From CAZRIP01 sp964600165 (lineage in GTDB: Bacteria > Elusimicrobiota > Elusimicrobia > UBA1565 > UBA9628), in NCBI GenBank assembly GCA_964600165.1, contig CAZRIP010000019.1, positions 1 to 37,288 on the forward strand: DNA of 37,288 nt, read 5' to 3'. The stretch's first letter is position 1; each line of letters begins with the position of its first letter. Positions 13,161 to 20,883 of the stretch are shown here, in pieces. The notes below the pieces were generated by a model that was given only the letters and a program-made list of their open reading frames with translations, made no database searches and had not been told where the DNA came from. The position numbers and the translations under genes were made by a program.

Positions 13161-14504
13161 ATGGCGACCCCTCTCGCCTTGCTGCTCGCTTTGAGCGCGG
13201 CCGCGCAGCCGCTGCCTCAGATCAAGTTCTCGAAGACCGACGACGCGACGGCGAGCGCGCCCGCGCCGTCGCCGGACAGTCCCGAAGACTGCCTGGCCAA
13301 GCTCGGCCTCGCGCAACCCCCCGCGATCGACGGCCAGGCTTTGCCCGCGGGCAATTTCGACGGCAAGGTCGCGGGCCGCGCGATGCCCTCCGCCTTCATG
13401 GCCTGGGAGCCCGCGGGCGATCCCGGCGGCGACACGACCTCCGCGGCGAGGACCGCGCGCAAGGCGGCGAGCCTGCCTGACCACGACCTCATCTGGATGG
13501 GAGCGGGAAGCTGGGGGCTTTCGTGGGGCAAGGGGCCGCAAGGCCTGGCGACGTCGTTCACGGGAACGCCGCTTCCCGCCGGAGCGGACACGCTGCGGCT
13601 GGCCGAGATCCGCTGGTTCGACGGGATGTACGTCGACGGCGACGCGACCAAGCAGTTCTTGCCCAAGGACCACCCGTTCTGGCAGCTGCCGATGACGCGC
13701 GCCGACTCGACGCTGACCTCGCCGATGTTCATGCTGAACTATCACGACGCCTGCGTCCAAGAGCAGGTCGCGCGGCAGTGCAAGGCCGCGATCGCCGCCG
13801 GCCTCGACGGCTGCATGCTCGACCGCTGGTCCGACATCGACCAGGACGCGGCCGTCGGCATCCTTTCCAAGATCCGCGGCGCGATCGGCTCGAGCGGCGT
13901 CGTGATCGTCAACTCGAACGGCCACAATCCGCAGAGCCCCAATCGCGGCGGCCAAGTTCTCGCGGCCTCGGCGCCCTATATCAACGGCGTCTTCGCCGAG
14001 GGCTTCGGCGAGCCGTGGTTCTTCTCGCGCAAGGGCGCGACGGCCATGCAGGTCCCGCTCCCGCCGGCCGACGACTGGCGGTACCTCGTCGACGATCTCA
14101 AGGCGCTCGAGGCCGCTCCGTTCCAAAGCCCGCGCGTCGACGCGATGGAGGGCTGGGGCGACGCCGGCAACGAGCAGTACGTCCGCGCGCTGACCGCGGC
14201 CGTGATGACGTACTCGAGCGCGTACGTGCTCTACTCGAGGCCGAACCAGTTCATCCCGAACCACGACCACGCGCACGACTTCGACGCGCTCTGGCAGCGC
14301 AAGCTCGGGACGGCGTCAGCCGCCGCGCGAGAGCTGGGCGGCGGCGCGGCTCAGCGCGAGTATTCGGGCGGGACCGTCGTCTTCAACGGCTCCGGCGCGT
14401 CGATTCAAGTCTCGTTCCCCGAGACGCGCACGAGCCGGGCGACGGGCCAGTCGGGAACTCTTTTCTCGGTTCCCGCGCTCGACGGCGACCTGTTCTTCAA
14501 GTAG
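13161..14504 (+). CDS. Secreted glycoside-hydrolase-like TIM-barrel protein
   Basis: The 447-residue protein has a short signal peptide (MATPLALLLALSAAAQP) and a proline-rich linker. The core shows barrel-type strands with acidic ends: FMLNYHDACVQEQVARQCKA, AAGLDGCMLDRWSDIDQDA, VVIVNSNG, INGVFAEGFGEPWFFSR and VDAMEGWGDAGNEQYVRAL. The pattern of DGxxLDxW after one strand and an F.EGFGE after another resembles putative glycosidase families such as hypothetical glycosyl hydrolase 15 (GHL15) and GH114-like barrels. Asp and Glu in these strands are the candidate catalytic residues. A beta-rich C-terminal part (YSGGTVVFNGSGASIQVSFP) is typical of these proteins. Family membership is by layout only; the substrate is unknown. 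Its stop lies 3 bp from the convergent protease gene. Confidence 0.6.
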   Translation: MATPLALLLALSAAAQPLPQIKFSKTDDATASAPAPSPDSPEDCLAKLGLAQPPAIDGQALPAGNFDGKVAGRAMPSAFMAWEPAGDPGGDTTSAARTARKAASLPDHDLIWMGAGSWGLSWGKGPQGLATSFTGTPLPAGADTLRLAEIRWFDGMYVDGDATKQFLPKDHPFWQLPMTRADSTLTSPMFMLNYHDACVQEQVARQCKAAIAAGLDGCMLDRWSDIDQDAAVGILSKIRGAIGSSGVVIVNSNGHNPQSPNRGGQVLAASAPYINGVFAEGFGEPWFFSRKGATAMQVPLPPADDWRYLVDDLKALEAAPFQSPRVDAMEGWGDAGNEQYVRALTAAVMTYSSAYVLYSRPNQFIPNHDHAHDFDALWQRKLGTASAAARELGGGAAQREYSGGTVVFNGSGASIQVSFPETRTSRATGQSGTLFSVPALDGDLFFK

Positions 14505-14507
14505 GCG

Positions 14508-15668
14508 CTAGAGCGCCTTCGTGCCGGCGTCGGCGAAGGCGAACCGCGGCGCCGGCGCCTCGAGCGAGGCGATCACGCCCTTGGGCGGCTTCGGGAAATC
14601 GCCCGCCTTGACGTCGAGCTCGATCTGCACGTGATTGCGCTCGATGAAGAAAGGGATCGTCTCGCCGGGGGAGCGAAACGCCAGCGCGCGCAGCGCCGCG
14701 CGCAACGCGGCCTTGCCGTCCTCGCCCTTCACGTCCTGGCCGTCGATCGAGAGAATCTTGTCGCCGACCTTGAGGCCGGCCGTCTTCGCGGGCCCCGCCA
14801 TGACGGCGGTGATCGTGACGTCGGCGTTCTTCTCGCCGGGGAAGAGCGCGGCGCCGATGTAGGCGATCTTGAGGTTGCCCGTGCGGTTGTATTGCTCGAT
14901 GCCGCGCACGCAGTCCTGCGCCGTGATCGCGAAGCCCAGGCCCTCCGAGCCGCCGCCCTCCGTCACGATCTGGGTGTTCATGCCGAGGACCTGTCCCTGC
15001 ATGTTGATCAGCGGCCCCCCCGAGTTGCCGGGGTTGATGGCCGCGTTGGTCTGGACGAAGCGAAGAACGGAGTCGTCGAACCAGCGGTCGACGGCGCTGA
15101 CGATGCCGGTCGTCGGCGTGAACTCGAGGTCCTTCGGGTGGCCGAGCGCGACGACGTAGCGTCCCGGGACGGCCGATTTTTCGTCGGCGAACGACAGGGC
15201 GTTCCACTTCCAGCCCTTCTCGCCCTCGAGCTGGACCAAGGCCATGTCCTTGTCGCGGCGCGCCTTGTCGCCGACGGCCACGACCTTGCCCTTGATCTTT
15301 CTCTTGTCGTTCAAGGTGATGTCGACTTCCCCGCCGAGGTCGACGCCCTCGATGACGTGCTCGTTGGTCAAGACGAGCCCGGAGGGATCGACGATGAAGC
15401 CGGTGCCGGTGCTGTCGTTGGTCTTGATCACGACGACCGAGGGCATCGATTGGGCGATCAGATCGATGAGCTCCTGCTCGCCGGCGGGCGACGGGAGCGC
15501 GCGTATTTGACCCGCCTTGCCCGGCGCGACTGCGTTCGGATGGAGCTCGCGCCCGCCGACTTTATTGAACTTGGCGACGCCGTCCTCGACTTGCCGTTGG
15601 AAATCCACTTGAGCGAACGCGGGGCGGCACAAAGCCAGGGTCAAGGCGGCGAGCAGAGTCTTCTTCAT
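14508..15668 (-). CDS. Periplasmic trypsin-like serine protease with PDZ domain (DegP/HtrA type)
   Basis: The 386-residue protein carries a signal peptide (MKKTLLAALTLALCRPAFA). The S1C protease domain has the full triad: His104 in VLTNEHVIEG, Asp141 in KDMALVQLE and Ser216 in NPGNSGGPL. Glycine motifs GTGFIVDPSG and GLGFAI agree. A single PDZ domain follows at about 265-360 (VMAGPAKTAGLKVGDKILSIDGQDV), which would recognise C-termini of misfolded envelope proteins. HtrA proteins usually show one or two PDZ domains, so this is the DegS/HtrA size. TATCTT (complement of 15675-15680) ends 6 nt before ATG, predicting a leaderless mRNA. No sigmaE regulon genes are seen beside it. Confidence 0.93.
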   Translation of the reverse strand: MKKTLLAALTLALCRPAFAQVDFQRQVEDGVAKFNKVGGRELHPNAVAPGKAGQIRALPSPAGEQELIDLIAQSMPSVVVIKTNDSTGTGFIVDPSGLVLTNEHVIEGVDLGGEVDITLNDKRKIKGKVVAVGDKARRDKDMALVQLEGEKGWKWNALSFADEKSAVPGRYVVALGHPKDLEFTPTTGIVSAVDRWFDDSVLRFVQTNAAINPGNSGGPLINMQGQVLGMNTQIVTEGGGSEGLGFAITAQDCVRGIEQYNRTGNLKIAYIGAALFPGEKNADVTITAVMAGPAKTAGLKVGDKILSIDGQDVKGEDGKAALRAALRALAFRSPGETIPFFIERNHVQIELDVKAGDFPKPPKGVIASLEAPAPRFAFADAGTKAL

Positions 15669-15732
15669 GCCCCAAAGATAGCAGGCGGGGCGGGTGGGCG
15701 CCTGGGCCTTTACGCCCAGGGACGGCTTGGGC

Positions 15733-17334
15733 CTAATCGACCACCACCCACTTCACGCCGCGGCAGCGGCTGCAGGGGATGTCGACGATGAGGGAGTTGG
15801 TGACGAAGCGGTTGCCGCAACCCGCGCACTTCCACGCGCGGTCGGGAAGCGCCCTGTCGGCGACGACGACGGCCCTCGACGCCGGCGTGGCGCGGGTCTG
15901 CGCCCAGTCGCGGATCGCCTTGACCTGGCCCGCCATCGTCTTCGACAACGGGATCATGGTCTCGGTCTGGCGGCGCACGTCCTCGACGGTGAGCGGGCGG
16001 CCGGTCTGGATCGACTCGATGCGCGCGGAGAGGACGGCTTGCTCGATCTCGGCGCCGCTCCAGCCGTCCATGCGATAGAGCATGCGGTCCATGTCGAAAT
16101 CCGTGAAGTGCAGCTTGTTGAGCTCCAGGTGGATCTTGATGATCTGCCGCCGCTCCGCTTCGTTGGGCAGGTCGACGAAGAAGACTTGGTCGAAACGGCC
16201 CTTGCGGATGATCTCGGCGGGCAGGTTCTCGATCTTGTTGGCCGTCGCGGCGACGAAGACGAGCGGCGGTTTCTCCTGCATCCAGGTCAAAAAAGTCGAG
16301 AAGGTCAGCGCCTGGTGCGAGGCGACGTCCTTGGGCGCGGAAAGAGCCGCCTCCATCTCGTCGATCCACAAGACGACGGGGGCGACGGCCTCGATCGTGC
16401 GCAGCGCGCGGTTGAACGCGGCCTCGGGGCTGCCGTAGGTGCCCGAGAAGATCAGCGACATGTCGAGCCGGAAAAGCGGCACCTGCCAGAGGCCGGCGAT
16501 GGCCTTGGCGAGCAGGCTCTTGCCGCAGCCCGCCACGCCCATGATCAAGAGGCCCTTGGGGATCGGCAACCCCTGGTCGACGGCGTCCTGCGTGAAGAGG
16601 TGCTTGCGGCTCATCGCCCACGACTTCACGTTCTCGAGCCCGCCGACGCGCGCGATGTCGAACTTGAGCGGCACGAACTCGAGGTAGCCCGCTTTCTTGG
16701 CGAGCGTCGCTTTCTCGGCGAACACCTCCTCGAGGATCTGAGCGCCGCTCGCGTTGCCGGACAGCGCGCGGTGCAGCACGTGCTGGACCTCTTTGAGCGT
16801 CAGGCCGCGCAGCGCGAGCACGATCTGCGAGTTCAAATGCGGCTCGAGGCGCGCCTTCGGGTATTGGGCCGCGACGGCCTGCAGCTCGGCGAGGAGATCC
16901 TCGGGGCCCGGAACGTCCATCTCGACGTAGCAGAGCTCCTTTTCCAGCGCCTCGGGCAGGATCATCTGCGGAGAGACCAGCACGACGCAGGTCTCGTAAT
17001 CCTGCGAGAACTTGAAGTACGCCTCGCGCAGCGCGCGCACGACGCGCGGATCGTCCATGAACGGCGCGATGTCGTTCATGATCACGAAGCCTTTCGGGGG
17101 ATGGGCGGCGAGCTGCTCGAGCGCGGCCACGGGCTCGCGCGAGTCGCCGCCGCCGTTCATCGAGGGCTCGAAGCCGCGCACGCAGCTCCAGCTCGTGACC
17201 GTGCCGCCCGGGAAGCACTTGGCGACCAGGGGCTTGAGGCTTTCCGCGACGCGGTCCTCCTCGGCCGTCCGCAGATAGATGAGCGGGTGGCGGCCGCGGA
17301 TCGCGTGCAGGATCTGCTCCTCGAAGCGCGACAT
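15733..17334 (-). CDS. Ycf46-like AAA+ ATPase with C-terminal zinc ribbon
   Basis: A 533-residue protein in two parts. Residues 1-225 form an N-terminal AAA-like lobe without a P-loop (HPLIYLRTAEEDRVAESL, GFVIMNDIAPFM, CVVLVSPQMILPEALEKEL). Residues 226-480 form the active lobe with Walker A GVAGCGKS (266-273), Walker B VVLWIDEME (DE at 325-326), sensor TANK and arginine finger region IRKGRFDQVF. This order is the Ycf46 family, known from cyanobacteria and chloroplasts and found across bacteria. The last 33 residues add a four-cysteine ribbon (C503, C506, C521, C524), not part of typical Ycf46. A TATACT box (complement of 17343-17348) lies 9 nt before ATG. Nothing in the neighbourhood gives its role. 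Confidence 0.85.
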   Translation of the reverse strand: MSRFEEQILHAIRGRHPLIYLRTAEEDRVAESLKPLVAKCFPGGTVTSWSCVRGFEPSMNGGGDSREPVAALEQLAAHPPKGFVIMNDIAPFMDDPRVVRALREAYFKFSQDYETCVVLVSPQMILPEALEKELCYVEMDVPGPEDLLAELQAVAAQYPKARLEPHLNSQIVLALRGLTLKEVQHVLHRALSGNASGAQILEEVFAEKATLAKKAGYLEFVPLKFDIARVGGLENVKSWAMSRKHLFTQDAVDQGLPIPKGLLIMGVAGCGKSLLAKAIAGLWQVPLFRLDMSLIFSGTYGSPEAAFNRALRTIEAVAPVVLWIDEMEAALSAPKDVASHQALTFSTFLTWMQEKPPLVFVAATANKIENLPAEIIRKGRFDQVFFVDLPNEAERRQIIKIHLELNKLHFTDFDMDRMLYRMDGWSGAEIEQAVLSARIESIQTGRPLTVEDVRRQTETMIPLSKTMAGQVKAIRDWAQTRATPASRAVVVADRALPDRAWKCAGCGNRFVTNSLIVDIPCSRCRGVKWVVVD

Positions 17335-17402
17335 GTCGAGCGCAGTATACCCCGCTTCCTCATATATGTCCAGGCCGGGGCGGCGGCGGGCGGCACGGAA
17401 CC

Positions 17403-17451
17403 GTCCCCGGGGACAGGATGCTTAGGTCCAACGCCCAAGAAGAGTTAGGTC
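17403..17451. repeat. 12-bp palindrome and TTAGGTC direct repeat upstream of the DUF885 gene
   Basis: GTCCCCGGGGAC (17403-17414) is a perfect palindrome, and TTAGGTC occurs at 17422-17428 and 17445-17451, 23 bp apart. Both lie in the 162-bp intergenic between divergent genes, upstream of the TAGAAT -10 at 17485. They may be regulator sites or a REP-like fragment; evidence is limited to the symmetry. Confidence 0.35.
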
Positions 17452-17496
17452 TATCGCCTCATTCGTCGAGAGCCCGTCCTGTTCTAGAATCGCAGC

Positions 17497-19497
17497 ATGT
17501 TCCGCGCTCTCGTCCTCGTCGCGCTCGCAGCCCCCTCTTTCGCCGCCGAGATCCAATCGTTCCCCGCGTTCCGCGACTCCTTCGTCTCGAGCCTCGTCGC
17601 GTTCCGCCCCGAGGCGGCGACCGGCCTGGGGCTTCCCGCGGGCAACGGCGCGCTGACGATGCCGACGCCCGAGGGCATCCAGAGCCAGATTCAGTTCTTC
17701 GAGGGCGTGGAAACCTCGCTCGCGGCCGTCAAGCCCGCCGACGCGGCCGAGCGCGTCGACGCGCGGGTGATGGCGACGATCGCGCGCTCCGCGCTGCACG
17801 ACCTGCGCGACCGCCGCGGCTACCTGACCGACGTCGGCGCCGCGCAGGGGCCCTACGACATCATCCAGGTGCAGGTCTCACAGATGAGCGAGGCGAAGGC
17901 CGGGCGCGAGTGGGCGGACATCGCCTCGCGCGCGGAGAAGACGCCCGAGTACCTCGCCGCCGTGCGCGCGAACCTCGCGGAGGGCGCGCGCCAAGGCAAG
18001 CAGGTCTACAAGGGCTTCGTCGAAAAAGACGGCGTCGAGGCCGCGGGCGACGCGGCCGCGTTCTTCTCGGGCGAGCTGCTCGAAAAAGCGCGCGCGCAGC
18101 TTTCTCCCGCCGATTTCACTGCGCTCGAGCCCCGTCTTTCAGCCGCCGCGGCCAAGGCCGCCGACGCGTACCGCGCCCACGCCGATTTCCTCAAGGCGAC
18201 CATCCTGCCCGCCGCGACCGAGAAATACGGCCTCGGCGAGGAAGAGTACGCGTGGAAGCTCAAGAACGAGCTCGGCATCGGAAGCTCTCCGTCCGAGCTC
18301 GCCGCGAAGGGCCGTCAGATCGCCGACAAGATCACCGCGCGCATGGCTGAGCTCGCGAAGACGATCGACGCGTCGAAGACCCTGCCCGAGCTCATGGCCG
18401 AGCTGCGCGCCGATCACCCCAAGAACGACGAGGAGCTGCTGAAGACCTATCGCGACGTCTCGGAGCGCGCGCGAGACTTCGTCGTCGCCCAAAAGCTCTT
18501 CGACATCCCGGCCGACTATCGCATCAACGTGATCGAGACTCCGCCCGGCATGCGCTCGCACATCGGCTCGGCCGCGTATTTCCCGGCGCCGCCGCTCGAT
18601 CCCTCGAAAAAGGGCGTGTTTCTCGTCACGCCCTCGGCGGGCGACGACAAGCGCCTGGCGATCCACAATTTCTCGAAGATCCCGACGACCGTCGTGCACG
18701 AGGCGTTCCCGGGCCACGACATGCAGTTCTGGAGCTTCCAGCGCTCGCAAGGCGTCTCGACCGCGCGCTACCTGCTCGACCAGGCCGGCTTCGCTTACTC
18801 GCTCAACGTCGAGGGCTACGCGCACTACGCCGAGGAGCTGATGCGCGCGAAGGGCTTCTTCACCCCGAAAGAGGAGCTGACGCAGCTCGGCGCGCAGCTC
18901 TGGCGCGCCTGGCGCATCGTCTTGGACGTCGGCCTGCACCTCGGCACGGCGGACATGGCGGCCGTTTCCAAGACCCTCGCCGAAAAAGCGTTCCTGCCCC
19001 AGCCCATCGCCGACGTCGAGGCCTACCGCTACGCGAAGATGCCGACGCAGGCGCTCACGTATCTGCTCGGCCGCCTTCAGATCGAGGAATTGAAGGCGGA
19101 TTACAAAAAGCTGAAAGGCGGCGCGTACTCCGAAGCCGAGTTCCACCGCGAGTTCCTGTCTTACGGCCCCGTGCTTCCCTTCGACATCCGCCGCGAGATG
19201 CTCGGCGAGGAGCTCAACGCGGCGATGCCGTCGCTGCCGGAAGGCTTTGAGGCGCGCATCGAGCCCCACTTCAACCCGCGCAACCCCGTCGTGCTCATGC
19301 GCGGCCCGAAGGGCTTTCGCACGATGTTCTACCTGCACGAAGCTCGGGAGATGGTCCGCGAGATCGGCTTTCGCTGGTGGAAGCCGTCGACGTGGCTTTC
19401 CCGCGACGCCGACCCGTCGAAAATGGACTACCGCGCGCAGCTCGACGCGATCGCCGAGTACGCCCGCCTCGTCGCCTCCCGTGGTCCGGGGCTTTAA
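17497..19497 (+). CDS. DUF885 family secreted peptidase-like protein
   Basis: The 666-residue protein begins with a signal peptide (MFRALVLVALAAPSFA). It belongs to the large alpha-helical DUF885 family, many members of which are annotated as zinc-dependent peptidases. The metal site is visible: TTVVHEAFPGHDMQFW (HEAFPGH at 401-407) and the third ligand Glu439 in NVEGYAHYAEELM. Other family marks are PPGMRSHIGSAAYFPAPP before the site and YRYAKMPTQALTYLLGRLQI after it. Family length is about 550-620, and the last 70 residues here (GFRWWKPSTWLSRDADP) extend beyond it. TAGAAT (17485-17490) ends 6 nt before ATG, predicting a leaderless mRNA. The stop codon lies inside a 22-bp palindrome. Confidence 0.9.
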   Translation: MFRALVLVALAAPSFAAEIQSFPAFRDSFVSSLVAFRPEAATGLGLPAGNGALTMPTPEGIQSQIQFFEGVETSLAAVKPADAAERVDARVMATIARSALHDLRDRRGYLTDVGAAQGPYDIIQVQVSQMSEAKAGREWADIASRAEKTPEYLAAVRANLAEGARQGKQVYKGFVEKDGVEAAGDAAAFFSGELLEKARAQLSPADFTALEPRLSAAAAKAADAYRAHADFLKATILPAATEKYGLGEEEYAWKLKNELGIGSSPSELAAKGRQIADKITARMAELAKTIDASKTLPELMAELRADHPKNDEELLKTYRDVSERARDFVVAQKLFDIPADYRINVIETPPGMRSHIGSAAYFPAPPLDPSKKGVFLVTPSAGDDKRLAIHNFSKIPTTVVHEAFPGHDMQFWSFQRSQGVSTARYLLDQAGFAYSLNVEGYAHYAEELMRAKGFFTPKEELTQLGAQLWRAWRIVLDVGLHLGTADMAAVSKTLAEKAFLPQPIADVEAYRYAKMPTQALTYLLGRLQIEELKADYKKLKGGAYSEAEFHREFLSYGPVLPFDIRREMLGEELNAAMPSLPEGFEARIEPHFNPRNPVVLMRGPKGFRTMFYLHEAREMVREIGFRWWKPSTWLSRDADPSKMDYRAQLDAIAEYARLVASRGPGL

Positions 19498-19506
19498 AGC
19501 CCCGGA
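19485..19506. terminator. Perfect 22-bp palindrome at the end of the DUF885 gene
   Basis: TCCGGGGCTTTAAAGCCCCGGA is self-complementary and contains the TAA stop of the DUF885 gene. It would form an 11-bp stem that is A/T-rich at the tip. No U-tract follows, so stopping would need another factor. The next gene's -10 box is 40 bp downstream. Confidence 0.5.
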
Positions 19507-19557
19507 CTAACGAAGCGTCCGCCGACAACCGCGTCATCGATTAGCTAGACTCTCGCC

Positions 19558-20385
19558 GTGGCGCGGATCGCGGCGATCGTCTCGGCGTTCGTCAAGGACG
19601 GCGAAGGCGGCAACCGCGCCGGCGTCGTCTTGGACGCGGACGGCATTCCCGACGCGGAAAGGCAACGCGTCGCGGCCGAGCTCGGGCTCTCCGAGACCGT
19701 GTTCGTCGAGCCCGTCGGCGCCGGCTTCAAGCTGCGCTATTTCACGCCGACCACCGAGCTCGACTTGTGCGGGCACGCGACGATCGCGGCCTTCGGGCTC
19801 CTGCGCGAGCGCGCGCTGATCGGCCCCGGCGCGCACCGCTTCGACACCAAGGCCGGCGCCTTGAGCGCGGACGTGGGCGAGGACGGGCTCGTGATGATGA
19901 CCCAGAACCTTCCCTTTTTCGGCGCGCCCGCCGAGCTCGAGGAGGTCTCGCGCGCGCTCGGCGGCATCCGCGTGCGGCACGCGCGGCTCGTCTCGACCGG
20001 CCTGCCGGACCTGCTCGCCAAGGTCGACAGCCGCGACGCGCTCGAGACGCTCGCGCCGGACTTCGACGCGATCAGGCTCCTGACGACGCGTGCGGGCGCC
20101 ATGAGCATCCACGTGTTCGCGCCCGGCGAGGGCGCGGTCTCCGCGTACTGCCGCGATTTCGCGCCGGCCGTGGGCATCGACGAGGACCCGGCGACCGGGA
20201 CCGCCAGCGGCGCGCTCGCCTGCCATCTCATCGAGCTGGGAGACCCGGCGCGCGAGTTCGCCTTCGTCCAAGGCCCCGCCTTCGAGTCGCTGATCCGGGC
20301 GCGCGTCGAGACGCGCGACGGGAAGATCGAGCGCGTCCAGGTCGGCGGCCGCGCGCGCTTCGAGCGCGACCGGGCTATTTCTTAG
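19558..20385 (+). CDS. PhzF family isomerase/epimerase-like protein
   Basis: A 275-residue cytoplasmic protein with the PhzF double hot-dog-like layout: VSAFVKDGEGGNRAGVVLDA (the GGN.A.VV motif), LGLSETVFVE with the catalytic-type Glu46, YFTPTTELDLCGHATIA (CGHAT 71-75) and in the second half EDPATGTASGAL (210-220). PhzF isomerises an intermediate in phenazine synthesis, but most homologues, like this one without other phz genes, have unknown substrates. The start is GTG, exactly 6 nt after TAGACT (19546-19551), so the leaderless pattern fixes it. Its last 11 bases overlap the end of the convergent MmcQ/YjbR gene. Confidence 0.93.
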   Translation: MARIAAIVSAFVKDGEGGNRAGVVLDADGIPDAERQRVAAELGLSETVFVEPVGAGFKLRYFTPTTELDLCGHATIAAFGLLRERALIGPGAHRFDTKAGALSADVGEDGLVMMTQNLPFFGAPAELEEVSRALGGIRVRHARLVSTGLPDLLAKVDSRDALETLAPDFDAIRLLTTRAGAMSIHVFAPGEGAVSAYCRDFAPAVGIDEDPATGTASGALACHLIELGDPAREFAFVQGPAFESLIRARVETRDGKIERVQVGGRARFERDRAIS

Positions 20386-20743
20386 CCGCCGGTCGGCGCT
20401 TCTTCGGCGCCCGTTCTTCGGTCCAGCGATACGCCTGATCGAGCATCGCGGACGCCCGCTTCCAAGAGATGCCGAGATCCAGGCGCATGCCGACCCAGCC
20501 GCTTTTCCCGACGTAAGGAGGCACGAAAAAATTCTTCGGATCGTCTTGCACGGCCATTTCTTGGACGTGAAGCGGGGCGTTGCACCAGACGGCGACGCGG
20601 CCGTCCTGATGATGATTGTTCAAATACATCGCGAACATGCGGTCGCGCACGCGAAAGGTAGGCGCGCCCCAGGAGAGCTTCTCGGCGGTCTCGGGAAAGC
20701 TCAAGCAGACCTTTCGGATCTTTTTTATGACTTCGTCGCCCAT
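20375..20743 (-). CDS. MmcQ/YjbR family protein
   Basis: The 122-residue protein fits the MmcQ/YjbR fold: IKKIRKVCLSFPETAEKLSW, then GAPTFRVRDRMFAMYLNNHH, FFVPPYVGKSGWVGMRLD and a final helix WKRASAMLDQAYRWTEERAP. The FPE..E...WG.P.FRV.....F motif and the P.Y.GK.GWVG segment are diagnostic. YjbR has a double-wing DNA-binding-like fold, but its function is unknown. A lysine/arginine-rich tail (KKRRPAAKK) follows. The upstream promoter is weak by eye (CATACG 7 nt from ATG). Confidence 0.88.
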   Translation of the reverse strand: MGDEVIKKIRKVCLSFPETAEKLSWGAPTFRVRDRMFAMYLNNHHQDGRVAVWCNAPLHVQEMAVQDDPKNFFVPPYVGKSGWVGMRLDLGISWKRASAMLDQAYRWTEERAPKKRRPAAKK

Positions 20744-20883
20744 AGCGGCTCGTATGACAGCAGATAAGAACGGCCCACTTCAATAGCGGGTCGTTGGACC
20801 CAAAAGCTGAAGGGCCAACAGAATCGGGTTTCTTGGGCCCATCGCCCCTCGAGACTTTCGCCTGGCCATGCAACAATCCCGGT

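Noticed and set aside
20794..20883. Upstream ATG adding 30 residues to the FtsH-like protein
   Set aside because: It would bury the signal peptide. ATG 20884 has a -10 at the 6-nt position, and the extension shows no conservation signal. The hairpins in this leader (GGGTC/GACCC) are better read as intergenic.
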